The notes under the pieces are model-generated. The model was not told the origin of the DNA. It was given only the letters and a program-made list of their open reading frames with translations, and made no database searches. A program made the translations under genes and the position numbers. A DNA stretch of 11,571 nt from JAJKIP01 sp040509055 (lineage in GTDB: Bacteria > Bacteroidota > Bacteroidia > Chitinophagales > Chitinophagaceae): assembly GCA_040509055.1 (NCBI GenBank), contig JBEVLT010000372.1, positions 1-11,571 of the forward strand, written 5' to 3'. Shown piece after piece: positions 11,469 through 11,571 of the stretch (position 1 is its first letter; each line of letters opens with the position of its first letter).

Positions 11469-11571
11469 CAGCGCAAATCTCCGTTTATTTAAGTCAATTT
11501 TCAGGGACATAGTTTCGCTTTCCGCGTTTCAGCCCGCTTTTCGTCATTTTTTAGTTCACCAGTTTTTCACC
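11469..11571. other. Non-coding tail of the window, no gene recognised
   Basis: No start codon with a credible frame is seen. The stretch is pyrimidine-rich on the + strand, with repeated short words (CGCTTT, CGCGTTTC, CGCTTTTCG) and two TTCACC copies at the very end (11555-11560 and 11566-11571). TAGTTTCG (11511-11518) is one base off the -7 consensus and could serve a gene beyond the window. Content is otherwise unexplained. Confidence 0.3.

Overview
The window reads as chromosomal DNA of a Bacteroidota bacterium, most likely a Chitinophagaceae member such as Chitinophaga or a relative. This is inferred from protein style: a bifunctional-nuclease domain fused to a UVR motif, a GLPGLI/DUF4412-like secreted protein, a tandem M16 peptidase pair and a very short TPR protein. 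It is also inferred from Bacteroidota-type promoters (TTTG, about 19 nt, TAnnTTTG) and weak or absent Shine-Dalgarno sequences. No database search was possible, so genus is a guess.

Layout. Positions 1-458 hold the 3' part of a VOC/glyoxalase-fold dioxygenase-like gene on the + strand, whose last 21 bases overlap the end of convergent ispE. Leftward from about 4500, on the - strand, lie etfB, etfA, a small secreted protein, a bifunctional nuclease (BFN-UVR) and ispE. A strong hairpin terminator follows etfA. Rightward from 4554 lie a two-TPR protein, a higBA-type toxin-antitoxin pair and tilS. From about 11070 leftward lie a catalytic M16 peptidase, its catalytically dead partner, rlmH and a rhomboid protease, which meets tilS tail to tail at 6915/6923. 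The right end is a + strand tRNA-Arg(ACG) unit with a near-consensus promoter, a long leader containing a decayed tRNA copy, the intact tRNA and a strong terminator.

How they fit together. Most genes are housekeeping: isoprenoid precursor synthesis (ispE), electron transfer from acyl-CoA dehydrogenases (etfBA), decoding (tilS and tRNA-Arg), ribosome modification (rlmH) and proteolysis (M16 pair, rhomboid). The accessory element is the higBA pair, placed 29 bp upstream of the normally essential tilS.

I see no clear new multi-gene system. The less ordinary signals are the truncated tRNA copy in the tRNA-Arg leader, the M16 pair with catalytic and substrate-anchoring motifs split between two proteins, a dispersed AT-rich intergenic repeat that runs into the rlmH start, a terminator whose U-tract touches the next start codon, and a triplicated 8-bp inverted motif upstream of the bifunctional nuclease gene. 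Three starts were set by homology, not by the longest reading frame: etfA (3669), rlmH (TTG at 8120) and the TPR gene (4554).
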